Assembly: GCA_964582545.1 (NCBI GenBank) | Contig: CAZOSB010000007.1 | Coordinates: 1 to 64,000, forward strand | Length of the DNA: 64,000 nucleotides | Direction of reading: 5' to 3' | Source: JAVVUJ01 sp964582545 | GTDB taxonomy: Bacteria; Bacillota; Clostridia; Peptostreptococcales; Anaerovoracaceae | Part shown: positions 18,695-26,509 of the stretch, piece by piece | Position numbering within the stretch: the stretch's first letter is position 1 | How the letters are laid out: each line of letters opens with the position of its first letter | The notes under the pieces: generated by a model | The model's input: only the letters and a program-made list of their open reading frames with translations | The model's database searches: none | Told to the model about the DNA's origin: nothing | Position numbers and translations under genes: made by a program

Positions 18695-19138
18695 TCAAAA
18701 TGCACAGGAAAAGGAAGGATTGGATATAGGTACGCGGGGGGGGTAGCCGTAGGAAGAACCTGCAGGTGGTTGCTGGATAGCTTGGGGTTGATATGAGTAG
18801 GGATAGGATGGATAAGGATAGTCATTATATGGGTTATGGGTGGGGTCTTCATGATACTTATTGTAAATGGCAGTAAGAAGTAAGACTTTCACAATATCGT
18901 TTATACGAGTCTTACTATAACCATGTGGAAGTTGATTCATAATATTGCTACTGCTGATTATCTCATAGATAAGCTCGTTGAGCCTTGTGTTGTCCAGATT
19001 ATGTTGTTGCCCATATGTATCAACTGTGTAATCTACATACGGCATTAAAGCATTATAAATATTTGGATACATTTTAGAAATTCTTATTGCATAATCTGGA
19101 GAATCATTTATTGATTGTTGCAAAAAATTAGTTGCCAC
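18695..19138 (-). CDS. Hypothetical protein with Pro/Tyr-rich tail
   Basis: I do not recognise this 147-residue protein. The first ~95 residues are helical (NDIVKVLLLTAIYNKYHE). The C-terminus is low-complexity and rich in Tyr, Pro and Gln, as in spore-coat or surface adhesive proteins. The reading frame extends to a TTG at 19153, but that overlaps the GGAGG ribosome site; the GTG at 19138, 8 bases after GGAGG, is the better start. Eight consecutive C in the coding strand (G run near 18736-18743) lie 12 codons before the stop. Loss of one C would replace the tail with a longer Tyr/Pro-containing one. Confidence 0.65.
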   Translation of the reverse strand: MATNFLQQSINDSPDYAIRISKMYPNIYNALMPYVDYTVDTYGQQHNLDNTRLNELIYEIISSSNIMNQLPHGYSKTRINDIVKVLLLTAIYNKYHEDPTHNPYNDYPYPSYPYSYQPQAIQQPPAGSSYGYPPRVPISNPSFSCAF

Positions 19139-19225
19139 AAGTAATACCTCCAAGTATTTTTTATTTTATACTATGATAAAATAACTTATATGTGACTAAT
19201 AATTGATAGTGGTAAACAATGTTAA

Positions 19226-19672
19226 CTATAAATAATACATATATCCACCGTAATCTCGATGTGCCTCTGCATTGCTTACAATATCCGCAAGGGGAATCTT
19301 CATTAGAATCTCTTTAATGGAACTGTCTAATACGTGAAAAACTGTTTCTTGCATGGCATTTTCAATGCTCTCATCGCTTTTGGTCACGGTATCTTCCACC
19401 TTTTGAAAAAGGGTGGTTTCAATGGCCGAGAATATGTCATAAACGGAAATGTCCTTTGGTGCTCTTGCCAAATGATATCCGCCTTGGGCGCCTTTCATGG
19501 ATATTACGATCCCACCGTGCTTTAAAAGAGAGAATACTTGTTCTAAATATATTTTTGAAATCTGAAGTTTTTGGGATAAACTGATGATGGTAACGCATTC
19601 ATTTGGACTATTGCTGCTGGCCATGCTGACCAAGGCAGCCAACCCATAACGTGCTTTTGCAGAAATTTTCAA
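19226..19672 (-). CDS. Rrf2-family transcriptional regulator (CymR/IscR-like)
   Basis: DNA-binding protein of 148 aa with the typical N-terminal winged helix (KISAKARYGLAALVSMA; the region TIISLSQKLQISKIYLEQ forms the recognition helix). I do not see the three-cysteine Fe-S motif of IscR, so it is more like the cysteine-metabolism regulator CymR. The upstream in-frame ATG at 19717 has no ribosome site; a TTG at 19672 follows AGGAGG closely and starts the conserved sequence. It is divergent from cysK, fitting control of cysteine synthesis. Confidence 0.85.
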   Translation of the reverse strand: MKISAKARYGLAALVSMASSNSPNECVTIISLSQKLQISKIYLEQVFSLLKHGGIVISMKGAQGGYHLARAPKDISVYDIFSAIETTLFQKVEDTVTKSDESIENAMQETVFHVLDSSIKEILMKIPLADIVSNAEAHRDYGGYMYYL

Positions 19673-19790
19673 TATAGCTCCTCCTATAACATAGTAGTAA
19701 TGTATGTATTCTATCAAAACGTTTTTATTTTGTCAATCCATACAAAAATTATATGAAATATATTTTTTAAAAATAATTTTGAAAAAAGTA

Positions 19791-19819
19791 TTGACAAGGA
19801 TAAGTAAAAGGTGTAACCT
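19791..19819 (+). promoter_or_regulatory. cysK promoter
   Basis: Consensus TTGACA (19791-19796), 17-base spacer, TAACCT (19814-19819) preceded by TG. A poor -10 behind a perfect -35 fits regulated expression. AT-rich repeats downstream (19824-19850) could bind the divergent Rrf2 protein. Confidence 0.55.
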
Positions 19820-19872
19820 ATAAAACATATTAATCATATATAAAATATATGAAAAGAGTTAGCTGTATAGAT

Positions 19873-19900
19873 GCATGTATATGATAGCTCATATACATGC
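19873..19900 (+). promoter_or_regulatory. Perfect leader hairpin before cysK
   Basis: GCATGTATATGA (19873-19884) and its exact complement (19889-19900) form a 12-bp stem with loop TAGC in the transcribed leader. No T tract and no T-box or S-box signature is present. It could be an operator or an mRNA stability element. Confidence 0.5.
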
Positions 19901-19959
19901 AAAACTAAGACCAGAATATTTATAAATAAATCAATTTAATTAGAAATGGAGTAAAGATT

Positions 19960-20895
19960 ATGACTAAAATTTATGAAAGCTTAACAGATTTAATCGGAGG
20001 AACTCCGCTGCTTCGCCTGAACAAGTATGAACGTAAAAATGGAGCAAAAGCAGGGATTGTTGCCAAACTTGAGTATTATAATCCGGCTGGCAGTGTTAAA
20101 GACAGAATTGCGAAAGCAATGATTGATGATGCGGAGGCAAAGGGGCTTATAGACAAAGATAGCGTTATCATTGAGCCTACAAGCGGTAACACCGGAATTG
20201 GGCTTGCTTCGGTGGCGGCGGCAAGGGGATATAGAATGATTTTAACGATGCCTGAGACTATGAGTATAGAGCGTAGAAGCTTGCTAAAAGCCTATGGAGC
20301 GGAATTAGTTTTAACAGAGGGAGCAAAAGGTATGAAAGGAGCCATTGCAAAAGCGGAGGAGCTTGCAATGGAAACTCCAAATTCGTTTATTCCTGGACAG
20401 TTTGTAAATCCGGCAAATCCTGAAATACACAAATCCACAACGGGTCCTGAGATTTGGGATGACACCGATGGAAAGGTGGATATCTTTGTTGCAGGTATTG
20501 GAACAGGTGGAACAATCAGCGGTGTAGGCGGATATTTAAAATCAAAAAATCCAAATATACAAGTAGTTGCGGTTGAACCCACTGACAGCCCTGTTTTGTC
20601 AAAGGGAACGCCAGGACCTCATAAAATTCAGGGAATTGGCGCAGGCTTTGTGCCAGAAACACTGGATACCGAGGTTTATGATGAGATTATTACCGTCACA
20701 AATGAAGACGCATTTCAAACAGGGCGTGCAATTGCTAAAGCCGAGGGACTGTTGGTAGGAATTTCATCAGGTGCCGCACTTTATGCCGCAACCGAACTTG
20801 CAAAACGCCCTGAGAACGAAGGTAAGACCATCGTTGTAATTCTCCCAGATAACGGCGAAAGGTATTTATCAACCGCTTTATTTAGCCAAGAGTAG
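19960..20895 (+). CDS. cysK: Cysteine synthase (O-acetylserine sulfhydrylase)
   Basis: Cytoplasmic PLP enzyme that makes cysteine from O-acetylserine and sulfide. Lys47 in NPAGSVKDR binds PLP, TSGNTG (74-79) is the substrate loop and GIGTGGTISG the phosphate loop. Length 311 aa is normal for CysK. It is transcribed alone from a sigma-A promoter with a long (~135 base) leader, divergent from an Rrf2 regulator, and ends at a good terminator. Confidence 0.95.
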   Translation: MTKIYESLTDLIGGTPLLRLNKYERKNGAKAGIVAKLEYYNPAGSVKDRIAKAMIDDAEAKGLIDKDSVIIEPTSGNTGIGLASVAAARGYRMILTMPETMSIERRSLLKAYGAELVLTEGAKGMKGAIAKAEELAMETPNSFIPGQFVNPANPEIHKSTTGPEIWDDTDGKVDIFVAGIGTGGTISGVGGYLKSKNPNIQVVAVEPTDSPVLSKGTPGPHKIQGIGAGFVPETLDTEVYDEIITVTNEDAFQTGRAIAKAEGLLVGISSGAALYAATELAKRPENEGKTIVVILPDNGERYLSTALFSQE

Positions 20896-20949
20896 GATCT
20901 GAAAAATGGTAAGGTGCTAAAATAATATGTGAACAAAGTTTGATGAAAT

Positions 20950-20987
20950 AGAGAAGGATGAATTTTTAGTTCATCTTTCTCTATTTT
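20950..20987 (+). terminator. cysK terminator
   Basis: A 13-bp stem with one G-U pair (20950-20962/20970-20982), loop TTTTTAG, then ATTTT. Confidence 0.75.
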
Positions 20988-21019
20988 AATAATTTGTTAA
21001 TTTTTATTACCAATTTTTA

Positions 21020-21028
21020 TGCTATAAT
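21020..21028 (+). promoter_or_regulatory. Extended -10 promoter of the MacAB-like operon
   Basis: TGC followed by TATAAT (21023-21028) makes an extended -10; a weak -35 TTTTTA lies 16 bases upstream. It lies ~88 bases before the MacA-like start. Confidence 0.5.
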
Positions 21029-21115
21029 GTAAAAGCTATAAAGGTTTAGTTAAGATAGCTCTTATATTATAGGATTATTATTTTACAGCGAAAATTGCTA
21101 GAAGAGGTAGGGTTT

Positions 21116-22177
21116 ATGAAAAAAAAGATTGTAATTGTAGTCATCATTGCAGTGATTGCCGCCGGTGCATTCGTTGCATATCAGAAACTGGGAAAACCCA
21201 AGGAGAGTGTTTTACCCGTGACCACTGGTATGGCGGAGATGATGCCTGTTGAGCAAGTGGTTTCCATCAAGGGTTTGATTGAAGGCGCGGACTTGGCCGA
21301 GATTTCATCCACGACCAACTTAGAGGTACAGTCCATCTTGGTAAAGGAAGGGGACAGGGTCAAGAAAGGACAGACACTTGCCACTTTGGATAGGGAAAGC
21401 ATCCAAGCAGACTACAATAAAGCAGTCAATTTAATGGAACAATCAAAATTCCAGTATGAAGCAGCACAAACCTTATACGCAGAGGGGGCTATTTCCTACG
21501 AAGAGCTCCAGAAATGTAAAGTGACTTACGAAAATGATAAAATCAATGTAAATACATATAGTAAAATGGATCAAACTATGATCAAAAGCCCCATCACAGG
21601 AACGGTAACGAGAATCAATACCTCTTTGGGGAGAGCGGCAAACGACACAAAGGACAAAGCGCCTATGTTTGTCATTGAAGATTTGGATAATCTGAAAATG
21701 CAAGTGAAGGTGAGCGAGTATGACATCAATCAAATCAAAGTAGGTCAATCGGTAGAAATTACTGCGGAGGTTTTAGGTGGTGAATCTGTTCAAGGAATCG
21801 TTTCAAAGATAGCACCAACGGGAGAATTAAAGGAAATGAACTCCAAAGAAATGGTCATTCCCGTAACGATAGATGTAGATAAGGATAAAAAGAATTTAAT
21901 CGCTGGTGTTTCTGCAAAGGCAAAGATATTGATTCAACGAAATGAAACCGCCTTAGCCGTGCCTGTCGACGCGCTTTTAGATGATCCAGAAACGGGTGAA
22001 TATTTTATATTTAAAGTAGTTGATAACAAATTGAAAAAAGTATCCGTGAAGTTGGGGGTTGAAGGTAATTTAAGCATTGAGATCCTGACAGATGAAATAC
22101 AACCGAAGGATATGGTGGTTTTGGGTCCTACCTTTGACCTTGTGGACGATCTGGTAGTCGCTCCTATGGAACAATAG
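21116..22177 (+). CDS. Efflux transporter periplasmic adaptor-like subunit (MacA/HlyD family)
   Basis: Membrane fusion protein of 353 aa. It has an N-terminal membrane anchor (residues ~3-24), a split biotinyl-lipoyl domain with coiled-coil hairpin (VEQ..EGDRVKKGQTLA, then IKSPITGTVTRIN) and C-terminal beta-barrel domains. It is the partner of the ATPase and permease encoded next. In Gram-positive bacteria such triads export peptides, antibiotics or lipids. A TTG-initiated extension to 21095 is open, but GAGG lies before the ATG at 21116. The three genes are tightly spaced (13 bases, then an overlap). Confidence 0.88.
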   Translation: MKKKIVIVVIIAVIAAGAFVAYQKLGKPKESVLPVTTGMAEMMPVEQVVSIKGLIEGADLAEISSTTNLEVQSILVKEGDRVKKGQTLATLDRESIQADYNKAVNLMEQSKFQYEAAQTLYAEGAISYEELQKCKVTYENDKINVNTYSKMDQTMIKSPITGTVTRINTSLGRAANDTKDKAPMFVIEDLDNLKMQVKVSEYDINQIKVGQSVEITAEVLGGESVQGIVSKIAPTGELKEMNSKEMVIPVTIDVDKDKKNLIAGVSAKAKILIQRNETALAVPVDALLDDPETGEYFIFKVVDNKLKKVSVKLGVEGNLSIEILTDEIQPKDMVVLGPTFDLVDDLVVAPMEQ

Positions 22178-22190
22178 AAAGAAGGGCACA

Positions 22191-22916
22191 ATGCAAGACA
22201 TACAAGCACTCATTCGCCTTGAAGCTCTAAGCAAAACTTATAAAAACGGTGAAATTATGGTCAAGGCGTTAAATAACATCAATTTAACCATTGATAAGGG
22301 GGAATTCGTAGCAATTATGGGTGCCTCCGGTTCAGGGAAGTCTACCTTGATGAATATCCTCGGTTTTTTGGATCGACCAACTGAGGGTAACTATTATTTA
22401 GAGGGTATAGACGTCAAAGCCAAAACAGACAATGAACTTTCGTTCATACGCAATCAAAAAATAGGATTTGTCTTTCAATCCTTTAATTTAATTTCTAGGA
22501 CTAGCGCTTTAAGGAACATTGAATTACCCATGATTTATGGAAAAATCAATACAGAAGAGCGCCGAAAAAGAGCGGCTTTTCTTTTGGAAAGCGTAGGGCT
22601 GGAGAATCGGGGAGAACATATGCCAAACGAGCTTTCCGGGGGTCAAAAGCAAAGGGTGGCCATCGCAAGGGCCTTGGCAAATCAACCGCCCATTATTTTA
22701 GCGGATGAACCTACGGGAAATCTGGATTCCCACTCTTCTGTAGAAATTATGGAGATTTTTAAGAAATTAAATCGCCAAGATGGAAATACGGTCATTATCG
22801 TCACCCATGAATTAGATATTGCCCAATACACGGATCGCATTCTTACTTTTAAAGATGGAGAAATTAAAAGTGATGAGCGTAAGAAGGAAGGAGGTGGCAC
22901 TAATGTTACTGTTTGA
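22191..22916 (+). CDS. ABC transporter ATPase (MacB/LolD type)
   Basis: Nucleotide-binding subunit of 241 aa with Walker A GASGSGKST, Q-loop FQSFNL, signature LSGGQKQR, Walker B ILADEPTGNLD and the switch His in THELD. It forms a separate polypeptide from the permease, as in Firmicutes MacAB-like systems. AGAAGGG precedes the ATG. Its end overlaps the permease start by 14 bases, suggesting translational coupling. Confidence 0.93.
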   Translation: MQDIQALIRLEALSKTYKNGEIMVKALNNINLTIDKGEFVAIMGASGSGKSTLMNILGFLDRPTEGNYYLEGIDVKAKTDNELSFIRNQKIGFVFQSFNLISRTSALRNIELPMIYGKINTEERRKRAAFLLESVGLENRGEHMPNELSGGQKQRVAIARALANQPPIILADEPTGNLDSHSSVEIMEIFKKLNRQDGNTVIIVTHELDIAQYTDRILTFKDGEIKSDERKKEGGGTNVTV

Positions 22917-24114
22917 AAACATTAAGCTTGCACTTGCTTCTATTCGATCCAACAAAATGAGATCCTTTTTAACGATGTTGGGGATTATCATCGGAATCAG
23001 CTCTGTTATCGCCATTACTTGCATCGGAGACAGTGCAAAGGCGACCGTCGGAAAGGAATTCGAAAATTTTGGTAAGAACGCAGTTTACATCTATATTAAC
23101 TGGCAGATGACGGGAGACTACATAGAAGATAATGATTTAATCAGCGAGGAGGATCTTGAGGCCCTCAAGGAAAGATTTCCGCAAGATATTGCATATATAG
23201 CACCTTGGAGCAGTACAAGTTCTGAGGTGGTAATGGGGAATAGAAAAGGGAAATTTGAAGCGGGGGGGGTCGATGCAAATTATCTTAAATATAAAAAAAT
23301 GAAGATGCTCCATGGTCGAATGATCATCCAGTCAGATGTAGATGGTGCTAGAGATCGTATCGTCATAGAGAAAAGTGCTGCCGAGTATTTTTTTAATAAA
23401 ACGGATGTCATCGGTAAAACGTTACCTTTCACCATAATGGGGGAGCCTAAGGACTTAACCATCGTGGGTGTCTATGAAGTGGAGGAATCTATTTTTTCGA
23501 AGTTAGGAGGAAATAGCGGAGCCTATGCAGCTTTTGTGCCATATACCTTAATTCCAGGAAGCGACTTGACCTACTCTGTGGATGCCTATATTGCAGAAGG
23601 AAAAGACGTAGAGGCCTCGGTCACCAAACTGGTTCGTTATCTGGAAAAAATAAAGGATAAGCCTTTTGATTATTATAAGTTTGAAACAGCAGTGGGTCAG
23701 CAAGGCATGGTAGATCAAATTTTGGGAACCCTATCTTTAGCAATAGGTGCCATAGCGGCAATTTCTCTTGCGGTAGGGGGGATCGGTATTATGAACATCA
23801 TGTTGGTATCGGTCACAGAGAGAACGAGAGAAATCGGGATACGAAAATCTCTGGGGGCTAGGACACAGGACGTTTTGCAACAATTTCTAATCGAAGCCAT
23901 GATTCTCTCCGCCATTGGAGGTCTGGTGGGAACCCTTCTTGGACTGGGAATTGCGGCCATCGGCATGAAGGTGGCGGGAGTGGCGCTAATCATCAATCCT
24001 TTTGTGGTTGTGGTAGCCGTTGTATTTTCGGCATTGGTGGGTATGTTCTTTGGGTTATATCCAGCAAAGAAAGCCGCAAAATTAGATCCAATCGAAGCCT
24101 TAAGATACGAATAG
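22903..24114 (+). CDS. ABC transporter permease (MacB/FtsX type)
   Basis: Permease of 403 aa. One N-terminal TM (IRSNKMRSFLTMLGIIIGISSV), a large extracellular MacB_PCD domain, then an FtsX domain with three TM helices near the C-terminus (the segment NIMLVSVTERTREIGIRKSL between helices is characteristic). The open frame starts at 22819 but the ATG at 22903 has AAGGAGG. With the previous two genes it forms a mechanotransmitting exporter; the substrate is unknown. An 8-G run near 23266-23273 lies inside the gene and is in frame. Confidence 0.92.
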   Translation: MLLFENIKLALASIRSNKMRSFLTMLGIIIGISSVIAITCIGDSAKATVGKEFENFGKNAVYIYINWQMTGDYIEDNDLISEEDLEALKERFPQDIAYIAPWSSTSSEVVMGNRKGKFEAGGVDANYLKYKKMKMLHGRMIIQSDVDGARDRIVIEKSAAEYFFNKTDVIGKTLPFTIMGEPKDLTIVGVYEVEESIFSKLGGNSGAYAAFVPYTLIPGSDLTYSVDAYIAEGKDVEASVTKLVRYLEKIKDKPFDYYKFETAVGQQGMVDQILGTLSLAIGAIAAISLAVGGIGIMNIMLVSVTERTREIGIRKSLGARTQDVLQQFLIEAMILSAIGGLVGTLLGLGIAAIGMKVAGVALIINPFVVVVAVVFSALVGMFFGLYPAKKAAKLDPIEALRYE

Positions 24115-24172
24115 GGTGAAATTACATAGACTATAAACATTATTTTAATCAGCTAAGTGAAAGGTGAATCCA

Positions 24173-25426
24173 TTGTTAAAGATATTTAAGGGAACCATTA
24201 TTAATCCAAAATCATTTTGGGAGACAGAAGTACTTGAAAGAGGTTACATCGTAACGGAAAATGGAAGAATTACCGAGGTTCTTTCCGTTCTTCCGGAAAA
24301 ATATAAAAACCAAAAGGTAACAGATTTCGGGGACAGTTTGATTCTCCCCGGATTTTGTGATCTGCATCTTCATGCATCTCAGTTTTATCAACGTGGTATT
24401 GGAATGGACGTAATGCTTTTGGATTGGTTGGAAACCTACACCTTTCCTCAGGAAAGCAATTTCCAATCTATGGAATATGCAACCAAAGCATATGATGCTT
24501 TTACAGAGGAGCTGATCCGCCACGGTACGCTTCATGCATCTATCTTTGCTACAGTACATGAACAGGCCACAAGCTACCTGTTAAAACTTTTAAATGATAA
24601 AAAAATATCTGCATTGGTAGGTAAGGTGAACATGGACAGAAATTGTCCGGACTTTATTCGTGAGGACACCCAAAAATCCAAGGAGGAAACGGAGCGTTTT
24701 ATCCTTCAAAATAAGGACTTTACCTATGCAAAACCAATCATTACACCACGATTTGTTCCCTCCTGTACGGATGAACTCATGGAACAGTTAGGTAAAATTG
24801 CAGAAAAATATGCCGTGCCAGTACAGTCTCACCTATGTGAGTCCCATGCTGAAATTGCATTTATAAAAAATCTTTATCCTAAAAGTTCGAATTATACAGA
24901 AATTTATAAAAATCACGGTCTTATGCCTCATGGCAGGACAATCATGGCACATTGTATTTACCTTTCTGAGGACGAGATCAATTTGATGATAGAAACCGAA
25001 ACAATCGCTGTTCATTGTCCGGATTCCAACATTAACGTTTCCTCGGGGATAATGCCGGTATTAGAGCTTGAAGCTAGAGGTGTAAACCTTGCTTTGGGAT
25101 CAGACATCGGGGGCGGACATAATTTGCCCATGTATAAATGTATGGCAAAGGCCATTCAGTCCTCTAAAATATACGCCATGCACCAAGGGGAGCAGGGTTG
25201 CTTAACCATTGAAAATGCGTTGTATATGGCCACTAGGGCTGGGGAAAAAATCTTTCAAAATACGGGGGCGATGGAAAAGGGCTACCGCTTTAATGCCATT
25301 GTTTTAGACGATAGCCAAATTCCGTCTTTGGAGATTTCCCCGTTGCAGCGATTGGAACGATTCTGCTATATCGGAGATGATCGGCAGATTGCTGCAAGAT
25401 TTGTAGACGCTGAAATTCTAAAGTGA
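24173..25426 (+). CDS. guaD: Guanine deaminase
   Basis: Zinc amidohydrolase converting guanine to xanthine and ammonia. Motifs: PGFCDLHLHASQ with the metal His pair at ~65 and 67, DWLETYTFPQE typical of guanine deaminases, HLCESHAE, IMAHCIYL and LGSDIGGG (final metal Asp). An in-frame GTG at 24164 lies within the AAAGGTG ribosome site, so the TTG at 24173 is favoured (417 aa). It lies 58 bases after the MacB-like permease; co-transcription is possible. No other purine catabolism genes are nearby. Confidence 0.88.
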   Translation: MLKIFKGTIINPKSFWETEVLERGYIVTENGRITEVLSVLPEKYKNQKVTDFGDSLILPGFCDLHLHASQFYQRGIGMDVMLLDWLETYTFPQESNFQSMEYATKAYDAFTEELIRHGTLHASIFATVHEQATSYLLKLLNDKKISALVGKVNMDRNCPDFIREDTQKSKEETERFILQNKDFTYAKPIITPRFVPSCTDELMEQLGKIAEKYAVPVQSHLCESHAEIAFIKNLYPKSSNYTEIYKNHGLMPHGRTIMAHCIYLSEDEINLMIETETIAVHCPDSNINVSSGIMPVLELEARGVNLALGSDIGGGHNLPMYKCMAKAIQSSKIYAMHQGEQGCLTIENALYMATRAGEKIFQNTGAMEKGYRFNAIVLDDSQIPSLEISPLQRLERFCYIGDDRQIAARFVDAEILK

Positions 25427-25444
25427 AAATAAGCCATTTTGTAT

Positions 25445-25479
25445 GATAGGGATAAATTTTAAAAAAATCTATCCCTATC
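25445..25479. terminator. Shared hairpin between convergent guaD and pyridoxal kinase genes
   Basis: GATAGGGATA (25445-25454) pairs exactly with 25470-25479; the AT-rich loop can pair further. The T tract is weak on both strands. Confidence 0.55.
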
Positions 25480-25541
25480 GTTATCATTTATTATAAACCA
25501 TGATTCAAAATACAGAAAAAAATTATAAAATTAGATAGGTT

Positions 25542-26402
25542 TTATGATATTTTAAGTTTCTCCAACAGATACGGTATGGCTTTTTCAAAGCACACCCCAT
25601 ATCGTCTTTCTAAGCTTAATTCATCAGCCAAGACAATACATTTGTGCGTATAATCAACGGCGATTTGGGTAGCATCTTTCAGTCTAAAATCATTTAATAA
25701 CGCTGCCAATAAGGTGCTGCCGAAGATGTCGCCTGTACCGTGGAAGTAACCGTTTACCTTTCCGCAATAAGTAAAATCCACTTCACCCGTAGTGCGATCG
25801 AAGAGAGCCGCTCCAATCTGATCCTTGTCAAAGGAAACTCCCGTCAAGACAACTTGGCTGGGGCCCAAATCCGAAAGTCTTTTTAAAATGTCTTTGATGT
25901 ATTTTTCATCGTAACCGCCATCCACGTAATTTTCGCCCAAAAGAAAAGCCGCTTCTGTTAAGTTCGGAACGATAATATCCGCCTTGGAACATAAGGTTTT
26001 CATGCCACCCACCATTTTTGGTGAGTAAACAGGATACAGTGTTCCGTTATCTGCCATGACGGGATCCACCATCACTATGGAAGAATCTTTTTTAAAGGTT
26101 TTAAATAGATCTGCCACTAAATCAATCTGCTCCAAAGAACCTAAAAATCCGCTGTAAAGCGCATCAAACTTTAAATTTAAAGATTGCCAATGATTTGAAA
26201 TTGGTGTGATATCTTCTGTTAAATCTCGAAATGTAAATCCTTCGAATCCTCCTGTATGGGTTGACAATACCGCAGTGGGAAGCACGCTGGTATCAAACCC
26301 TGCTACGGAAAGGATGGGAAGTGCTACGGTTAGAGAGCATCTGCCAACACAAGAAATGTCGTGAATTGCAGCCACTCTTTTCTGTCTGTGATTCGTTTCC
26401 AA
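25542..26402 (-). CDS. pdxK: Pyridoxal/pyridoxine kinase (PdxK/PdxY type)
   Basis: Ribokinase-fold enzyme of 286 aa that phosphorylates B6 vitamers to make PLP. The start region (AAIHDISCVGRCSL), PTAVLSTHTGGF and the C-terminal GTGDIFGSTLLAALL (anion hole and catalytic Asp) are characteristic. An upstream ATG at 26459 lies in the promoter; GGAGG precedes the TTG at 26402 by 7 bases and is the likely start. It is divergent from a MocR-type regulator and shares its operators, as seen for PdxR-controlled salvage genes. Confidence 0.88.
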   Translation of the reverse strand: METNHRQKRVAAIHDISCVGRCSLTVALPILSVAGFDTSVLPTAVLSTHTGGFEGFTFRDLTEDITPISNHWQSLNLKFDALYSGFLGSLEQIDLVADLFKTFKKDSSIVMVDPVMADNGTLYPVYSPKMVGGMKTLCSKADIIVPNLTEAAFLLGENYVDGGYDEKYIKDILKRLSDLGPSQVVLTGVSFDKDQIGAALFDRTTGEVDFTYCGKVNGYFHGTGDIFGSTLLAALLNDFRLKDATQIAVDYTHKCIVLADELSLERRYGVCFEKAIPYLLEKLKIS

Positions 26403-26435
26403 AATAGTTCCTCCTCTTGACTTTTGTTTGACTTT

Positions 26436-26497
26436 ATTATACATTACAACTGATACCATCTTAAGTATCAGTTAGTTATAATTTAAAGGTATCAGTT
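26436..26497. promoter_or_regulatory. Divergent pdxK/MocR promoters with three GTATCAGTT boxes
   Basis: Boxes: AACTGATACC (26448-26457, inverted), GTATCAGTT (26465-26473) and GGTATCAGTT (26488-26497); the last two are direct repeats 24 bases apart. Plus-strand -10 TATAAT at 26477-26482; minus-strand -10 TATAAT (complement of 26436-26441) with TTAAGA 17 bases upstream. The boxes flank or overlap both promoters, as expected for MocR/PdxR autoregulation and target control. Confidence 0.7.
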
Positions 26498-26509
26498 GGA
26501 GGGACGGAA

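Noticed and set aside
23266..23273. G8 tract in the MacB-like permease as a phase switch
   Set aside because: The full-length frame is intact and a shift would simply destroy the protein; no alternative product is plausible.
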